Source: Planctomycetota bacterium (GTDB lineage: Bacteria; Planctomycetota; B15-G4). From it: a stretch of DNA of 64,000 nucleotides. The stretch covers positions 1 through 64,000 of the forward strand of contig JAJDEQ010000210.1 in NCBI GenBank assembly GCA_029259695.1, given 5' to 3'. Below are positions 8,289-19,528 of the stretch, one piece after another. The translations under genes were made by a program, and so were the position numbers. Position 1 is the first letter of the stretch, and the number at the start of each line of letters is the position of its first letter. Below the pieces are notes generated by a model, which did no database searches, was not told where the DNA came from, and saw only the letters and a program-made list of their open reading frames with translations.

Positions 8289-8939
8289 TCAGGAGAACGC
8301 GAGCGCCGTGTCGGCGTCGCTCGCGCCCGTGCGATAGGCCTCGACGCCGGCCAGCACGGCGCGGGTCAGTCTCGCGGCGTAGTCGAAGCCGCAGGTCGTC
8401 GGCCCACGCGTGCGGCAGGCATCGAGCCACTCGCGGTGATGGCCCACGTGGATCTGCGTGCCCATCTGCGTCACCGCTCCCATGTGCGCCGCGGCGCGCT
8501 GCAGCGCCAGGCACTCGTCCGTGCGCCGGCCCAGGGGCTTCTCGCAGTACACGTCGAGGCCGCGTTGCAAGGCGGCCATGGCGATCGGGGCGTGCATGTG
8601 GTCGGGCGTGCTGATGACGATGCCGTCGAGCTCCGACTCCGCGAGCATGACGCGGTGGTCGCGGAACGTGGCGGCTCCCGGATGGCGCTCGGCGGCGGCA
8701 GCCAGCGGGCGCGTGTCCACGTCGCACAACGCCACGATCGTCTCCTGGGAGACGGCCGCCAGGTTGCCCGCCCCGCGGCCGCCCACGCCCACGACGCCGA
8801 GTCGCAGGGGCCCGTCGCGGCGCGTGCGCACCGGCACGGTCCACGACGCCCAGGGCGTCGCGGAGCAGCCCATGATGGTGGCGCTGGCGGCCGTGACGCC
8901 CACCAGGCGCAGGAACTCACGTCGGTCGAGCGGTCTCAT
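8289..8939 (-). pseudogene. Gfo/Idh/MocA oxidoreductase with large in-frame internal deletion
   Basis: Only 216 residues, whereas Tat-exported planctomycete relatives are about 420-450. The N-terminus is intact: Tat-like leader (RREFLRLVGVTAASATIMGC), Rossmann motif (GVVGVGGRGAGNL), and the catalytic-loop region YCEKPLGRR followed by VTQMGTQIHVG. It then jumps directly to the family's C-terminal segment (HHREWLDACRTRGPTTCGFD, ending EAYRTG). About 200 residues of the substrate-binding alpha/beta domain are missing, and the last ~30 residues are also lost or altered. The frame is still open, so a mini-protein could be made, but dehydrogenase activity is not expected. Confidence 0.8.
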
Positions 8940-9131
8940 GGCCGCAGTCTAAGCGAGCCCAACGCACGCTTCAGCGAACCCAGGCCACCTCGCCCCGGTG
9001 AGGATGCCGAGCCGCCGCCTGCGAGGCTGGTCGCCGTCGGCAGGGCCGGGAACGGATTTCTCCGAGCTTCTGCTGCGCACGCTGGTTCGGGCGGTGTCTT
9101 GCTGGGCATCATCCCCCTGTTGGAGCCTGCC

Positions 9132-10442
9132 TTGCTGAGCGCCCGAGCCCTCGTCTGCGTGTTCTTCGTGTGCCTGCCGACGACGGCGGTGCGTGCCCAG
9201 GCTGATGACATCTCCGGGCATTGGAGCGGCGCGCTGTCGTTCCAGGGCAGCGACATGCCGCTGCGACTCGAGCTGCACGAGGCGGGAGACGCGCTGCAGG
9301 GGACGCTCGATGTGCCCGGGCTGCTCATGGCCTGGGAGCCGGCTCCCGTCACGTCGGCCGCGGACCTGGTCGAGGTCGAACTGCCCTTCGGCTTGGGGCT
9401 GTTCGCACTCGAGTTCGACGGCGACAGGGCTCGGGCCGAGAAGCCGCTGGGTGCGAACGCGCTGAGTCTGCAGCTCGAGCGCACCGAGCCGCCGGCCTTC
9501 ACGCTCGAGGACGTGAGCTTCGCCAGCGGTGACCTCGAGCTCCCCGGCACGCTGCTCGTTCCGCACGGTCCCGGCCCGCACCCGGCGGTCGTCCTGTTGC
9601 ACAACTCGGCATCCGAAGGACGGCAGCACTGGACCTACCGCTCCTGGGCCGACCTGTTGGGGCGCCAGGGACTGGCCGTGCTGTTCTTCGACAAGCGCGA
9701 CCTGGTCGTGTCCGGGAGCGCCGTCGATGCAAGCCTGCGTCAACTCGCAGATGACGGTCTGGCCGCGGTGCGCTTCCTGCGCTCACGAACCGAGGTGGAC
9801 CCGGCGCGCATCGGGCTCAAGGCCGAGAGCCAGGGCGCCTGGGTCGCCGAACAGGTCGCGGCCGACTTCGCCGCGAGCGACGAGGACGAGATCGCCTTCC
9901 TGCTGCTCGTCTCGGCCGCGTCGGGCACGCCCCGCGAACAGGAGCTGCAGAAGATCGAGCACGGCATGCGCGACGACGGGCGCGATGCGGACCAGATCCA
10001 GGCCGCGCTCGCGTACATGGACCAGTACTTCGAGGTGGTGCGCACCGGGAGCGGCTGGGACGCGTTCGACCGGGCCGTCCAGCGTGCCCAGCGCGAGGAC
10101 TGGGGACAGTACGTGGATCAGCCGCGCTCGGACGATGACCTGCGCTGGTGGCGTGCCAACCACGCCTTCAGTCCGGCGCAGGTGGTGAGCGACCTCGACG
10201 TCCCGGTGCTGCTGCTCTACGGCGGGGCGGATTGGATCACGCCGCCGGCGGAGAATGCCGCCGCGCTGCGCGGCCTGTTCCCTTCAGCCGAGCGAGTCGC
10301 CGCCCACACCTACCCCGGTGCCGATCACCGTCTCGAACTACGCTCCGGCTACGACGCCGAGGGCGTCTGGCGCTGGCCCCGCGTGGGGGATGGCCTGCAC
10401 GAGACCGTCGCCGCCTGGATCAGCGCGCACGACCTGAACTGA
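9132..10442 (+). CDS. Secreted alpha/beta hydrolase
   Basis: A 436-residue exported esterase or peptidase-like hydrolase. It has a signal peptide (MLSARALVCVFFVCLPTTAV), an N-terminal beta-rich domain (about 25-120, SGHWSGALSFQG) and a hydrolase core from about 125. The oxyanion region is VVLLHNSASEG. The nucleophile is Ser233 in AESQGA, where the first Gly of GxSxG is replaced by Ala. Asp367 (YGGADWITPP) and His399 (YPGADHR) complete the triad. The best start is TTG at 9132, preceded by TTGGAG at 6 nt; no ATG fits. The substrate is unknown. Confidence 0.88.
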   Translation: MLSARALVCVFFVCLPTTAVRAQADDISGHWSGALSFQGSDMPLRLELHEAGDALQGTLDVPGLLMAWEPAPVTSAADLVEVELPFGLGLFALEFDGDRARAEKPLGANALSLQLERTEPPAFTLEDVSFASGDLELPGTLLVPHGPGPHPAVVLLHNSASEGRQHWTYRSWADLLGRQGLAVLFFDKRDLVVSGSAVDASLRQLADDGLAAVRFLRSRTEVDPARIGLKAESQGAWVAEQVAADFAASDEDEIAFLLLVSAASGTPREQELQKIEHGMRDDGRDADQIQAALAYMDQYFEVVRTGSGWDAFDRAVQRAQREDWGQYVDQPRSDDDLRWWRANHAFSPAQVVSDLDVPVLLLYGGADWITPPAENAAALRGLFPSAERVAAHTYPGADHRLELRSGYDAEGVWRWPRVGDGLHETVAAWISAHDLN

Positions 10443-10534
10443 CGGGGCGAACGATCGCGCGCAGCCAGCCGTGCCTTCACGGTGTGCCCGGCCCGTGAGG
10501 GCGCGCTGCGAACCGCGGCACGGGGTCCGGAAAG

Positions 10535-10572
10535 CACACCGGCCCCCGCGCGGGTGCGCGAGGGCCGGTGTG
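10535..10572. terminator. Bidirectional terminator hairpin
   Basis: CACACCGGCCC (10535-10545) and GGGCCGGTGTG (10562-10572) form a perfect 11-bp stem with a 16-nt loop between two convergent genes. Confidence 0.75.
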
Positions 10573-10621
10573 TACGACGCGTGATGCGACCGAGGGAGGA
10601 GCCCGGTCGCAAGGGGGATGG

Positions 10622-12016
10622 CTACGGAGTTGTTGCGCGCAGTCCGTTGCTGGCCGCGAAGCCCGCCGGGCCGCCCGCGTCGGAGATCCAGTACTGCATG
10701 TAGACGCTGAAGCCCGAGGGAATGCCCGCGGGCCAGGTCGACGCGAGCACGAGGTCACCATTGCCGTCGAGCGGCAGGTTCTCGATCACGAAGCCTGGTG
10801 CGCTGATGTCGGGAACCATGACACCGGCCTTGAAGGGCGCGTTGAGTTCGGCGAAGCCCACGCACAGGTAGGCGTTTCCGAGGGGCAGACCGTTGTCGAG
10901 CGTGATCGTGAGCGGGTCGTTGCCGAGCAGGTCGCCGACGCCGGTGAGGTCGGGCTCGCCGTTCGTGCCGGCGAGGCCGTTGCCGACGTCCTGGAAGTTC
11001 TCGTGCTCGAGTTCGGCGCGGACGATCTGGAAGCCGAAGATCAGGTCGCCGAGGTTGAGCAGGAAGGTGCGCCCGTCCGGCGTGACGTCCATGACCGCGT
11101 TGATCGAGTCGCCGAACTGGATGCCCTGGTCAGGGAACCAGTCCTCGGCCAGCTCGGTGCCCTCACCTTCGCGCCAGACGAAGCCGGCGCCGCCCAGTAC
11201 GTTGCCGTACACGCCGACCACGGTCGTGCCGTCAGCCGACACGGCCAGTGCGATGCCGTCGAGTGACGGGGAGACTCCAGCCGGACGGGGCAGGATGCGC
11301 ATGCCGTCCACCTCCGACCAGATGAACGGATCGTCGCCGGCCTGGCCGACGGCGTAGGTGCCGTCGAAGCTGAGTCCGTAGATGCTGCTGTAGGTCTCCA
11401 GCAGGATCGTCTGGTCGTTGTTCTCGTCCCAGATGCACGCGAGCCAGGTGCCGCTCTGGACGTCGTGGCCGCCGATGGTCGAGCCGTCGGCGGAGATGTC
11501 GTTGGCGCGGCCGCTGGAGCCGAGGTACGGGAGCTGGTCCATGCCGCCGCTCAGCGTCCAGCGGAAGGGGCTGGCGTTGCAGCCGTTCCAGGCGAGGCCG
11601 ACGACCGTGCCGTCGTCGGACATCGCGTAGGCGCTGCTCAGCGAGTTGCCGCAGCCGCTGGCGCCCATGTACGTGCCCAGGCCGCCGAAGACACTGCCCT
11701 CCCAGAGCGCGGCCTCCTGGCCGGAGCCGGCACCGCCGTTCCCCGCGACCAGCGTGCCGTCGGGGTTGGAGCCCACGGCGTCGTTGTCGGCACCGATGAG
11801 GGCGATGCCGGAGACCTCGTCCCAGATGAACGCGCCCTGGGTGTGGGTGTTGCCGTAGGCGTGGGAACCGTCGGAGCTGAGACCCTTGCCGATCCCGGTG
11901 CCGATGGCATCGAACGTCTGGGCCGAGGCGGCGGGGGCGATCAGGGCGGCGCCGAGGAGACCGGCCAGGGCGAGGACGGGGGTGCGACGCCCGTGGCTCG
12001 TGGTGGATCGAAGCAT
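10622..12016 (-). CDS. Secreted HAF-repeat protein with GLAG-type C-terminal module
   Basis: A 464-residue exported protein. After a signal peptide (TPVLALAGLLGAALIAPAAS) come HAF-type repeats of the pattern A.x.S.DG..VVG (for example YAMSDDGTVVGLAW, NDISADGSTIGGHD, LAVSADGTTVVGVY), which are expected to form a beta-propeller. Residues 343-464 are a module beginning DVGNGLAG, with APFKAGVMVP in the middle and ending QYWISDAGGPAGFAASNG. Related modules occur in several other secreted proteins of this window. The ATG at 12016 was chosen because the signal peptide starts there. It is divergent from the HTH gene at 12223. Confidence 0.87.
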   Translation of the reverse strand: MLRSTTSHGRRTPVLALAGLLGAALIAPAASAQTFDAIGTGIGKGLSSDGSHAYGNTHTQGAFIWDEVSGIALIGADNDAVGSNPDGTLVAGNGGAGSGQEAALWEGSVFGGLGTYMGASGCGNSLSSAYAMSDDGTVVGLAWNGCNASPFRWTLSGGMDQLPYLGSSGRANDISADGSTIGGHDVQSGTWLACIWDENNDQTILLETYSSIYGLSFDGTYAVGQAGDDPFIWSEVDGMRILPRPAGVSPSLDGIALAVSADGTTVVGVYGNVLGGAGFVWREGEGTELAEDWFPDQGIQFGDSINAVMDVTPDGRTFLLNLGDLIFGFQIVRAELEHENFQDVGNGLAGTNGEPDLTGVGDLLGNDPLTITLDNGLPLGNAYLCVGFAELNAPFKAGVMVPDISAPGFVIENLPLDGNGDLVLASTWPAGIPSGFSVYMQYWISDAGGPAGFAASNGLRATTP

Positions 12017-12122
12017 GATCGGATTCCGGATGGGCGAGAGGTGGCAGAGGAAGAGGTGCGGACCGCGGCGGGTTCGGCGCGTGGGGGAGCACCATATGCC
12101 ACGTCGCGTCATCCACGCAATA

Positions 12123-12134
12123 TTCCATGTGGAA
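12123..12134. promoter_or_regulatory. Short palindrome in an AT-rich divergent promoter region
   Basis: TTCCATGTGGAA (5-bp arms around TG) lies in a locally AT-rich stretch (about 12110-12150) between divergent genes. It could be an operator; support is only its position and symmetry. Confidence 0.35.
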
Positions 12135-12222
12135 AATCCTGAAAACGATGGAGGCACTGGCAAACGCCCGCTAAGCTCTCTCCTGAACTGGCCATCCGAA
12201 TCTGCCCCGGGCGTTGCAAGGC

Positions 12223-13461
12223 ATGAATTCACAAGAGCTTATCGAGCCGCCGGACACGCCGGGGCCGCTGGCCAAGTCGCTCGAATCGGCCGTTCGGGCC
12301 CTCCGGGCAGCCCTCTTCGAGCTCTACGCCGCCGTCGGGGCGGACCCCGCCGCACCCCAGGAGGTCTCGCGCAGCTACGGGGTGACGAAGAGCCAGGCGT
12401 GGAAGATCGCCAAGGTGCTCGGGAGTTCCGACCCGCTCGAGGCTGCGCGCTACGTCCCCGGCCGGCGGGGACTCGACCGGGTGCTGGAGGCCCTGGGTCG
12501 CCACGGCCCCGCGCCGGAACTGCTGGCCCGGGCACGGGACGCGATGGAGGGGCTGCACGCCGTGATCAGCACCCACGCCGGCGACCGCGCCACCTTCGAG
12601 CGCACGCTGGAGAGCATGCGCGCGGGATCGCACGACCCCGGCTCGGTGGAGTCGAGCCGCAAGCAGTCGTTCCTGGGCAACAGCGCCACGTGGGGCATCC
12701 AGGCCCGGGTCCAGCTCAGCCTGCGCGTGCTCTTGCCCAACGCCGAGGATCCCGACTTCCTCGACATCGCCAACGTGAGCGGCCTGCTCGACCTGCGGCG
12801 CCTGCGCTCGACGGCGCGCTGGCCCGTCGCCCAGTACTCGACCTTCTTCAGCGCGAGCAAGGCGACGTCGCCGGTGGAGCCGCTCATGCCGCGGGACGAC
12901 GCGCCCGGTGGTGCGCCGTTCCTGTCCGAGTTCAGCTCCGACCCGCTGCCGCCCGTGCGCAGCGTGCCCATCGGCAGCGGCGTGCGCTTCGAGCTGAACG
13001 AGGGGCCGGTGGGCAAGGCCGCCGCCCTCTCGTGTCTGTTCGGCATGCGCTACCGCAAGTTCGCACCGGTGCACGCCATGGTGCCGGGCGAGGTCGCCGA
13101 ACACGCGAGCCTGCTGAGGACACCCACCGAAGTGGTGCTCAACGACCTGCTGGTTCACCGCGACCTGCCGTTCACACTGCCGCCCGAGGCGTTCCTGTAC
13201 AGCCTGATGGAGACCGAGCCGCAGGTCAGCGCCGACCGCAGCATGCGCTTCCAGTTACCGCTGTCCGAGCGCATCGAGCACCTGGGCACTGCGCCGCCGC
13301 TCATGGCCACGCCGCACTTCGCGCGGCACACCGAGCTGGTGACACGGGTCGTCGAGCGCGTGGGCTGCACGCTGGACGACTTCGCCGCGTACCGCATCGT
13401 CATGCGCTACCCGCCGATCCCGACCATGGTCTGCCTGCAGCATCTGCTCATCGAGCGCTGA
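12223..13461 (+). CDS. Unknown 412-residue protein with N-terminal HTH-like segment
   Basis: I do not recognise a named family. Residues about 20-70 look like a helix-turn-helix: helices around ALRAALFELYAAVG, then EVSRSYGVTKSQAWKIAKVL, in which the SYGVTKSQAWKIAK stretch resembles a recognition helix. The rest (about 130-412) is mixed alpha/beta with no metal or active-site motif that I can see, and no signal peptide or membrane helix. It may be a cytoplasmic regulator with a ligand domain. The ATG at 12223 and a TTG at 12214 are both possible starts; ribosome-site support is weak (AAGG). Confidence 0.8.
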   Translation: MNSQELIEPPDTPGPLAKSLESAVRALRAALFELYAAVGADPAAPQEVSRSYGVTKSQAWKIAKVLGSSDPLEAARYVPGRRGLDRVLEALGRHGPAPELLARARDAMEGLHAVISTHAGDRATFERTLESMRAGSHDPGSVESSRKQSFLGNSATWGIQARVQLSLRVLLPNAEDPDFLDIANVSGLLDLRRLRSTARWPVAQYSTFFSASKATSPVEPLMPRDDAPGGAPFLSEFSSDPLPPVRSVPIGSGVRFELNEGPVGKAAALSCLFGMRYRKFAPVHAMVPGEVAEHASLLRTPTEVVLNDLLVHRDLPFTLPPEAFLYSLMETEPQVSADRSMRFQLPLSERIEHLGTAPPLMATPHFARHTELVTRVVERVGCTLDDFAAYRIVMRYPPIPTMVCLQHLLIER

Positions 13462-13515
13462 GTCGTGTGACCAGGCGCCGGGCAGGCCCGCGGGCGGCGC
13501 TCGTCGGGGGGCGTG

Positions 13516-14859
13516 TCACTCACCGATCAGTGCGCGCACCCGGTCCGCGTCGATCCAGCGGCCGTTGGCCACGACGCCGACGATCGATCGGGTGTTCGCG
13601 ATGTCCTCGAGCGGGTCGCGCGCGAGCAGCACGAGGTCGGCGAGGCGGCCCGCCTCGACCGCGCCGAGATCGTCTTGCAGCCCGAGGAAGACGGCGGGGT
13701 TCCACGTGGCGGTCCGCAGCGCCTCGAGCGGCGTGAGCCCCGCCTCGACGAACAACCCGAGTTCGTCGTGCAGGCTGAAACCGGGGAAGCAGTAGGGGTT
13801 CGCGCAGTCGGTGCCCGCGAGCAGCGGGACGCCCGCCGCGTGGAGCGCGCCGACGACCTCGAGGCTCTTGCGCCAACCGGCCCGCGCGCTGTCCCAGTCC
13901 TGTTCGGTGTAGGACTGGAAGCGCCAGTCGTTCGACGGGTTCCAGATGTCCTTCCAGAACGACGGCAGGTGGCGGATGCGCTCGTCCGCCACGAAGTCGG
14001 CATCGTCGAGATGGGCGATCGAGCGCAGGACCGTGAGGGTCGGACAGTGCCAGGTCGAGTGCTCGGCGAAGGCCGCGAAGAGTGTCGCCGCACGCTCCTC
14101 GTCGAATGTCTCCAGGGCCAGGCGCGCGCGCTCCTGGTAGCCGAGCTCACCGGAGAGGATGCGCTGCTCCTCGGTCGAACAGCCGGCCAGGACGCCGCTC
14201 AGGTGCTCGATGCTCTTCTGCCCGAGGCGCGCGGCCTCCATGGCGCGCACCGCACTGGGCACGTGGCCGGCGAAGGGGATGCCCTGCTCGCGCGCCTCCG
14301 CCGCGATGGCGCGGTACGTGTCCGGGGCGAGCTTCGAGTAGACCTTGATGAACGAGGCGCCGTCAGCGCGCAGCTCGCTGACGGCTGCGCGTCCCTGGTC
14401 GGCATCCTTGGCTTCGAGCGAGCCCGGCCAGAAGGGCTGCTCTCCGTCGAGGATGCGACCGGCCCCGACGACGCGCGGTCCGAGCGCGCTCCCGTTGACG
14501 TAGCGCGACTCGACCGCCTTCACGTCGCCCATCGTGAACATGTCACGGACGCCGGTGACACCGTTTGCCACGAAGAGCTCGGGGAAGCGGAGCGAAGACG
14601 TCGCGTGGACGTGCATGTCCCAGAGGCCGGGGATCATGAAGAGCCCCTGCGCCTCCACGACGATCCCCTCGGGAGCGTCGAGCGATCCGTCCCCGGCGGC
14701 GACGATGCGCTCACCGGAGACGACGACGGTGCGTTCGGCCGTGCGCTCCCCGTTGCGGACGTCGATCACGGTCACGCCGCGGAACACCACGGCGGCGGGG
14801 GCGTCCTGTGCGGGAGCGAGCAGGGCGAGGGAGAGGAGCAGGAGCAGCATCGTGAGCAT
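13516..14859 (-). CDS. Secreted imidazolonepropionase-like amidohydrolase
   Basis: A 447-residue exported metal-dependent hydrolase. A signal peptide (MLTMLLLLLSLALLAPAQ) precedes the composite beta domain and TIM barrel. Metal-site motifs are in the expected order: GLWDMHVHA (HxH), SFIKVYSK (bridging Lys), GHVPS, IEHLSG and GTDCANPY (Asp). The C-terminal WNPAVFLGLQDDLGAVEAGRLADLVLL stretch, given here only in part as GAVEAGRLADLVLL, is typical of the class. Relatives cleave cyclic amides or dipeptides; the substrate here is unknown. It is the last gene of a minus-strand run, with no gene within 150 bp upstream. Confidence 0.92.
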   Translation of the reverse strand: MLTMLLLLLSLALLAPAQDAPAAVVFRGVTVIDVRNGERTAERTVVVSGERIVAAGDGSLDAPEGIVVEAQGLFMIPGLWDMHVHATSSLRFPELFVANGVTGVRDMFTMGDVKAVESRYVNGSALGPRVVGAGRILDGEQPFWPGSLEAKDADQGRAAVSELRADGASFIKVYSKLAPDTYRAIAAEAREQGIPFAGHVPSAVRAMEAARLGQKSIEHLSGVLAGCSTEEQRILSGELGYQERARLALETFDEERAATLFAAFAEHSTWHCPTLTVLRSIAHLDDADFVADERIRHLPSFWKDIWNPSNDWRFQSYTEQDWDSARAGWRKSLEVVGALHAAGVPLLAGTDCANPYCFPGFSLHDELGLFVEAGLTPLEALRTATWNPAVFLGLQDDLGAVEAGRLADLVLLARDPLEDIANTRSIVGVVANGRWIDADRVRALIGE

Positions 14860-14973
14860 CGCCGCAGTCTAGTCGGCCGCGCCCGGATACGCGTGGAGCG
14901 TCGCCCCTCACCGGCGGGGGCGGCCAAGGGCCGGCTGCCCGGGATCAGCGGGGGCGTCGCGCGGCAACAAAGA

Positions 14974-15010
14974 GACGGAGCCGGAACCACGTCGTGGTCC
15001 CGGCTCCGTC
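14974..15010 (-). terminator. Intrinsic terminator of the 15049-16017 gene
   Basis: GACGGAGCCGG (14974-14984) pairs with CCGGCTCCGTC (15000-15010). An inner ACCAC/GTGGT extension follows after one mismatch. On the minus strand the stem is followed by TCTCTTTGTT, a T-rich tail. Confidence 0.85.
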
Positions 15011-15048
15011 GGTCCGGCGGGGGGCGCCGGTGTCCAGCCAGCAGCGAA

Positions 15049-16017
15049 CTAGAGCTGCTCGATGCCGTACTCGGCAGTCTCGACGAGGGCCGGCGTGGCT
15101 TGACGCCCGCGGGCCTCATCGAGGCTCGCCGCGGCCTCGGTCGCGTCCTCGACCTTGGCCATCACGATCGCGCGGACGGCGTGGTAGTCACCGACGCGGG
15201 TCACGTTGGGCCGGGCCTTCGGCAGCGCATTGATCTGCTTGCGGAACTGGGCCCAGTCGATGCTGGCCATACGACGGAACTGCTCCCGGCTGAGCTCCTC
15301 CAATGCATCCCGGGCCAGGGCGTCGTTGACGTCCTGGGGATCCTGGGCGGTGATGATCTGGATCGCGGTCGTATGCGTCACGCCGACGGTGATCGGCGCC
15401 ACGGAGAGAGCTACTTCGAGCCGCTTCGCGTCGTCGTCGATGCTGCCTTCGCGGATCCTGTCGAGGTCACCCACGATCTTGTCGCGACTCTGGCGCAGGG
15501 TCCTGGCACGATTCACGAAGTCCGACGCCCTGTTGGGCTCAGGAGCGATCCGGCCGTAGACCTGGCCGCGCCGCGTCATCAGGAACGCCGTCGGGACGGC
15601 GCGGGTGTTGACGCCAAAGCGCGCGATGAAGTCGTTGAGACGCTTGCGATCCACCTTGGGAACATCGCGCGGCACCGTCTCCTCCGCCTCGTTGGTGATC
15701 TTGACCAGGACGAAGTCGTCCCCGAGCTCGGAGATGTCGGTCACTTCGAACGGGAATGCCTGGGGGAACGCCCGCATGCCGCGCGGAATCCAAGGCGGAT
15801 TGCTGGGCTCGATGATGCCGATGATGTCGAGACCGGATCCCTCGGCCGCTTCGAGGCCGGGGCCGATGCCCATGACGAAGCCGCCGCCACCGGCGGCCGT
15901 CACGCCACTGCTCGTGGTGGTCTCGCCACCCACTTGCGTCTTGCCGCCCTGGTGCGAGACCTGGGCCGGCGTCGCAAGCAAGACAGCGAGGACTGCTGAA
16001 CCAATCACTGTGAACAT
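15049..16017 (-). CDS. Secreted protein with a thioredoxin-like fold lacking cysteines
   Basis: A 322-residue exported protein. Signal peptide MFTVIGSAVLAVLLATPAQV is followed by a Gly/Thr-rich linker. Residues about 95-185 look like a thioredoxin fold: strand DDFVLVKITNEAEE, helix with FIARFGVN, then the cis-Pro-type strand VPTAFLMTRRGQVYGRI. No CxxC is present, so disulfide chemistry is not expected. The C-terminal half is helical and charged. The start is well supported by GGGAGGAG before the ATG at 16017. A strong terminator follows. The thioredoxin assignment is inference from pattern. Confidence 0.78.
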   Translation of the reverse strand: MFTVIGSAVLAVLLATPAQVSHQGGKTQVGGETTTSSGVTAAGGGGFVMGIGPGLEAAEGSGLDIIGIIEPSNPPWIPRGMRAFPQAFPFEVTDISELGDDFVLVKITNEAEETVPRDVPKVDRKRLNDFIARFGVNTRAVPTAFLMTRRGQVYGRIAPEPNRASDFVNRARTLRQSRDKIVGDLDRIREGSIDDDAKRLEVALSVAPITVGVTHTTAIQIITAQDPQDVNDALARDALEELSREQFRRMASIDWAQFRKQINALPKARPNVTRVGDYHAVRAIVMAKVEDATEAAASLDEARGRQATPALVETAEYGIEQL

Positions 16018-16300
16018 GAAGTCTCCTCCCGGAGTCGATCGGACTCCTGACTGTTGCCCTCACTTTTCCCTTGGATGAGGGCCGAGCTCCGCCGTACACC
16101 ACGGCGCGAGCCGTACCAAACAGGGCCATGGACTGCCCGACACGAAGGTCCTGTTCAGGGGAAGTCCAGAGTATGTGACGTCAGGGCCGCCGTCGTGCGT
16201 TTCGCGGCATTGTGGGGCGCTCCCCAGCACACGGAGCCTCCCGGAACACGCGTTCCTGGCTCAAGAGGACCAGTCGAAAGGCCTATGCTGGGCGGTTCCC

Positions 16301-18250
<1,950 letters not shown>

Positions 18251-18412
18251 GCAGGGGCAGGCCGGAGGCTCGGCCCTTCACGCGAGGACTATTCGACGCA
18301 ACACTCGCCGGGCCGGCTGGATCATAGGGAGACGTGCCCGTGCCACGACGCGCGGGCTTCTCGGGCCCGATGCCGTCGCGCCCCGGCGGCGAGACCGGCA
18401 GTGGGGAGGTGC

Positions 18413-19528
18413 GTGCTGATCGTGGACCTTCGGCTCATCCTCCTGCCGCTCTGCATGGCCATGATCGGTTGCCCGATCGACGCCTCCCCTGTCGAGGTGA
18501 CGGTGGCCGAGGTCGAGGCGAATCGACCTGGGGAGACCTCGGGTAGCGCCCGGGAGATCGCCGAGTTGCACAGCATGCTCAGCCGCTGGGTCGACCGACC
18601 CGACTGGCCGCGCATCGCTTCGCCCTGGTCGAACGAGGACACGGCTTCGGCTGCACTCGAGCGCGACCCCTGCCCGGTCATCTCGGCCCGCTTGGCTCTC
18701 TTCGCGTCCCGCTACGGGCTCGAGTACCACGATGCACCCGGCTGGGGCGCTCTGGCCCAGCTCGCGCAGCACGTGCTCGACAGACTCGTCGAGGAGTATC
18801 CGGCTCCTGATCCCGTCACGCTCCGGTTCGGCGATGAATGGGTCGGGGCAAGATGGATCAGCGCACGCGCCCTGCTGCTCGACATGGCCGGCCGCCGCGT
18901 CGAGGCCCAGACTCTGCTGTTCGGCGACGTCGATCGCTACTGGGACGGCTGCTGCATGGCCGACCTGTCCGAAGCTCTCTTCTATCTCGCACGCGCTCGG
19001 GCGGAGCTGTTGGACCGCACCGGAGATCGGCAAGGCGCGCTGCGTTGGTATCACGCGGCCTGGTTCTACTGCGAGTTCGATCCCCTCGCGCACGAGTTCG
19101 GACGGCCTCGTCTCGGTGCCGACCTGACGAGGGTGCGATACGCCTGGCTGCTGGCGGATGCCGGTGAGCTCGAGGCGGCTGCTGACATCCTCGGAGGGGC
19201 CGGGGTGTGGGATCTCCCCGGCCCTGACACGCTCGGGATGTCGATTGCGCGCGAGGCACTCCGGAGCCGACTGGCGTCGTCGTTCGCGGACGATGTGTCG
19301 TTGTTCACCATCTCGCTCAAGGACTACCGGCTCGGCGGATGGGACGGCGACGACATGGCATTCGCTGTTGGTGACACACAGGATCCCGCGACCTGGCGAG
19401 TCCTCGCGTGCAGCGTCCCCCGCTTCCCCGAGCGCAGGACGCTCTCACGTCTCCTGCCGGACTGCGAAGCCGACTTCGAGATCGTCGAGCCGGATGATCC
19501 CCGGGTCGCCGCCCTCGTTAGGCGCTGA
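18413..19528 (+). CDS. Putative lipoprotein, unknown function
   Basis: About 371 residues. The N-terminus is a hydrophobic stretch ending in a lipobox-like MAMIGC, so a surface or periplasmic lipoprotein is likely. The body is helical with TPR-like spacing (LLLDMAGRRVEAQTLLFGDV; YLARARAELLDRTGDRQGAL; VRYAWLLADAGELEAAADIL), suggesting helical repeats. It ends in a beta-rich segment with no catalytic motif. GGGGAGG lies just before the GTG at 18413; GTG at 18401 or 18422 are alternatives. I do not recognise a family. Confidence 0.75.
   Translation: MLIVDLRLILLPLCMAMIGCPIDASPVEVTVAEVEANRPGETSGSAREIAELHSMLSRWVDRPDWPRIASPWSNEDTASAALERDPCPVISARLALFASRYGLEYHDAPGWGALAQLAQHVLDRLVEEYPAPDPVTLRFGDEWVGARWISARALLLDMAGRRVEAQTLLFGDVDRYWDGCCMADLSEALFYLARARAELLDRTGDRQGALRWYHAAWFYCEFDPLAHEFGRPRLGADLTRVRYAWLLADAGELEAAADILGGAGVWDLPGPDTLGMSIAREALRSRLASSFADDVSLFTISLKDYRLGGWDGDDMAFAVGDTQDPATWRVLACSVPRFPERRTLSRLLPDCEADFEIVEPDDPRVAALVRR

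Noticed and set aside
13513-15999. Plus-strand open frame of about 828 codons
   Set aside because: Shadow of two minus-strand genes with signal peptides, catalytic motifs and a terminator between them.
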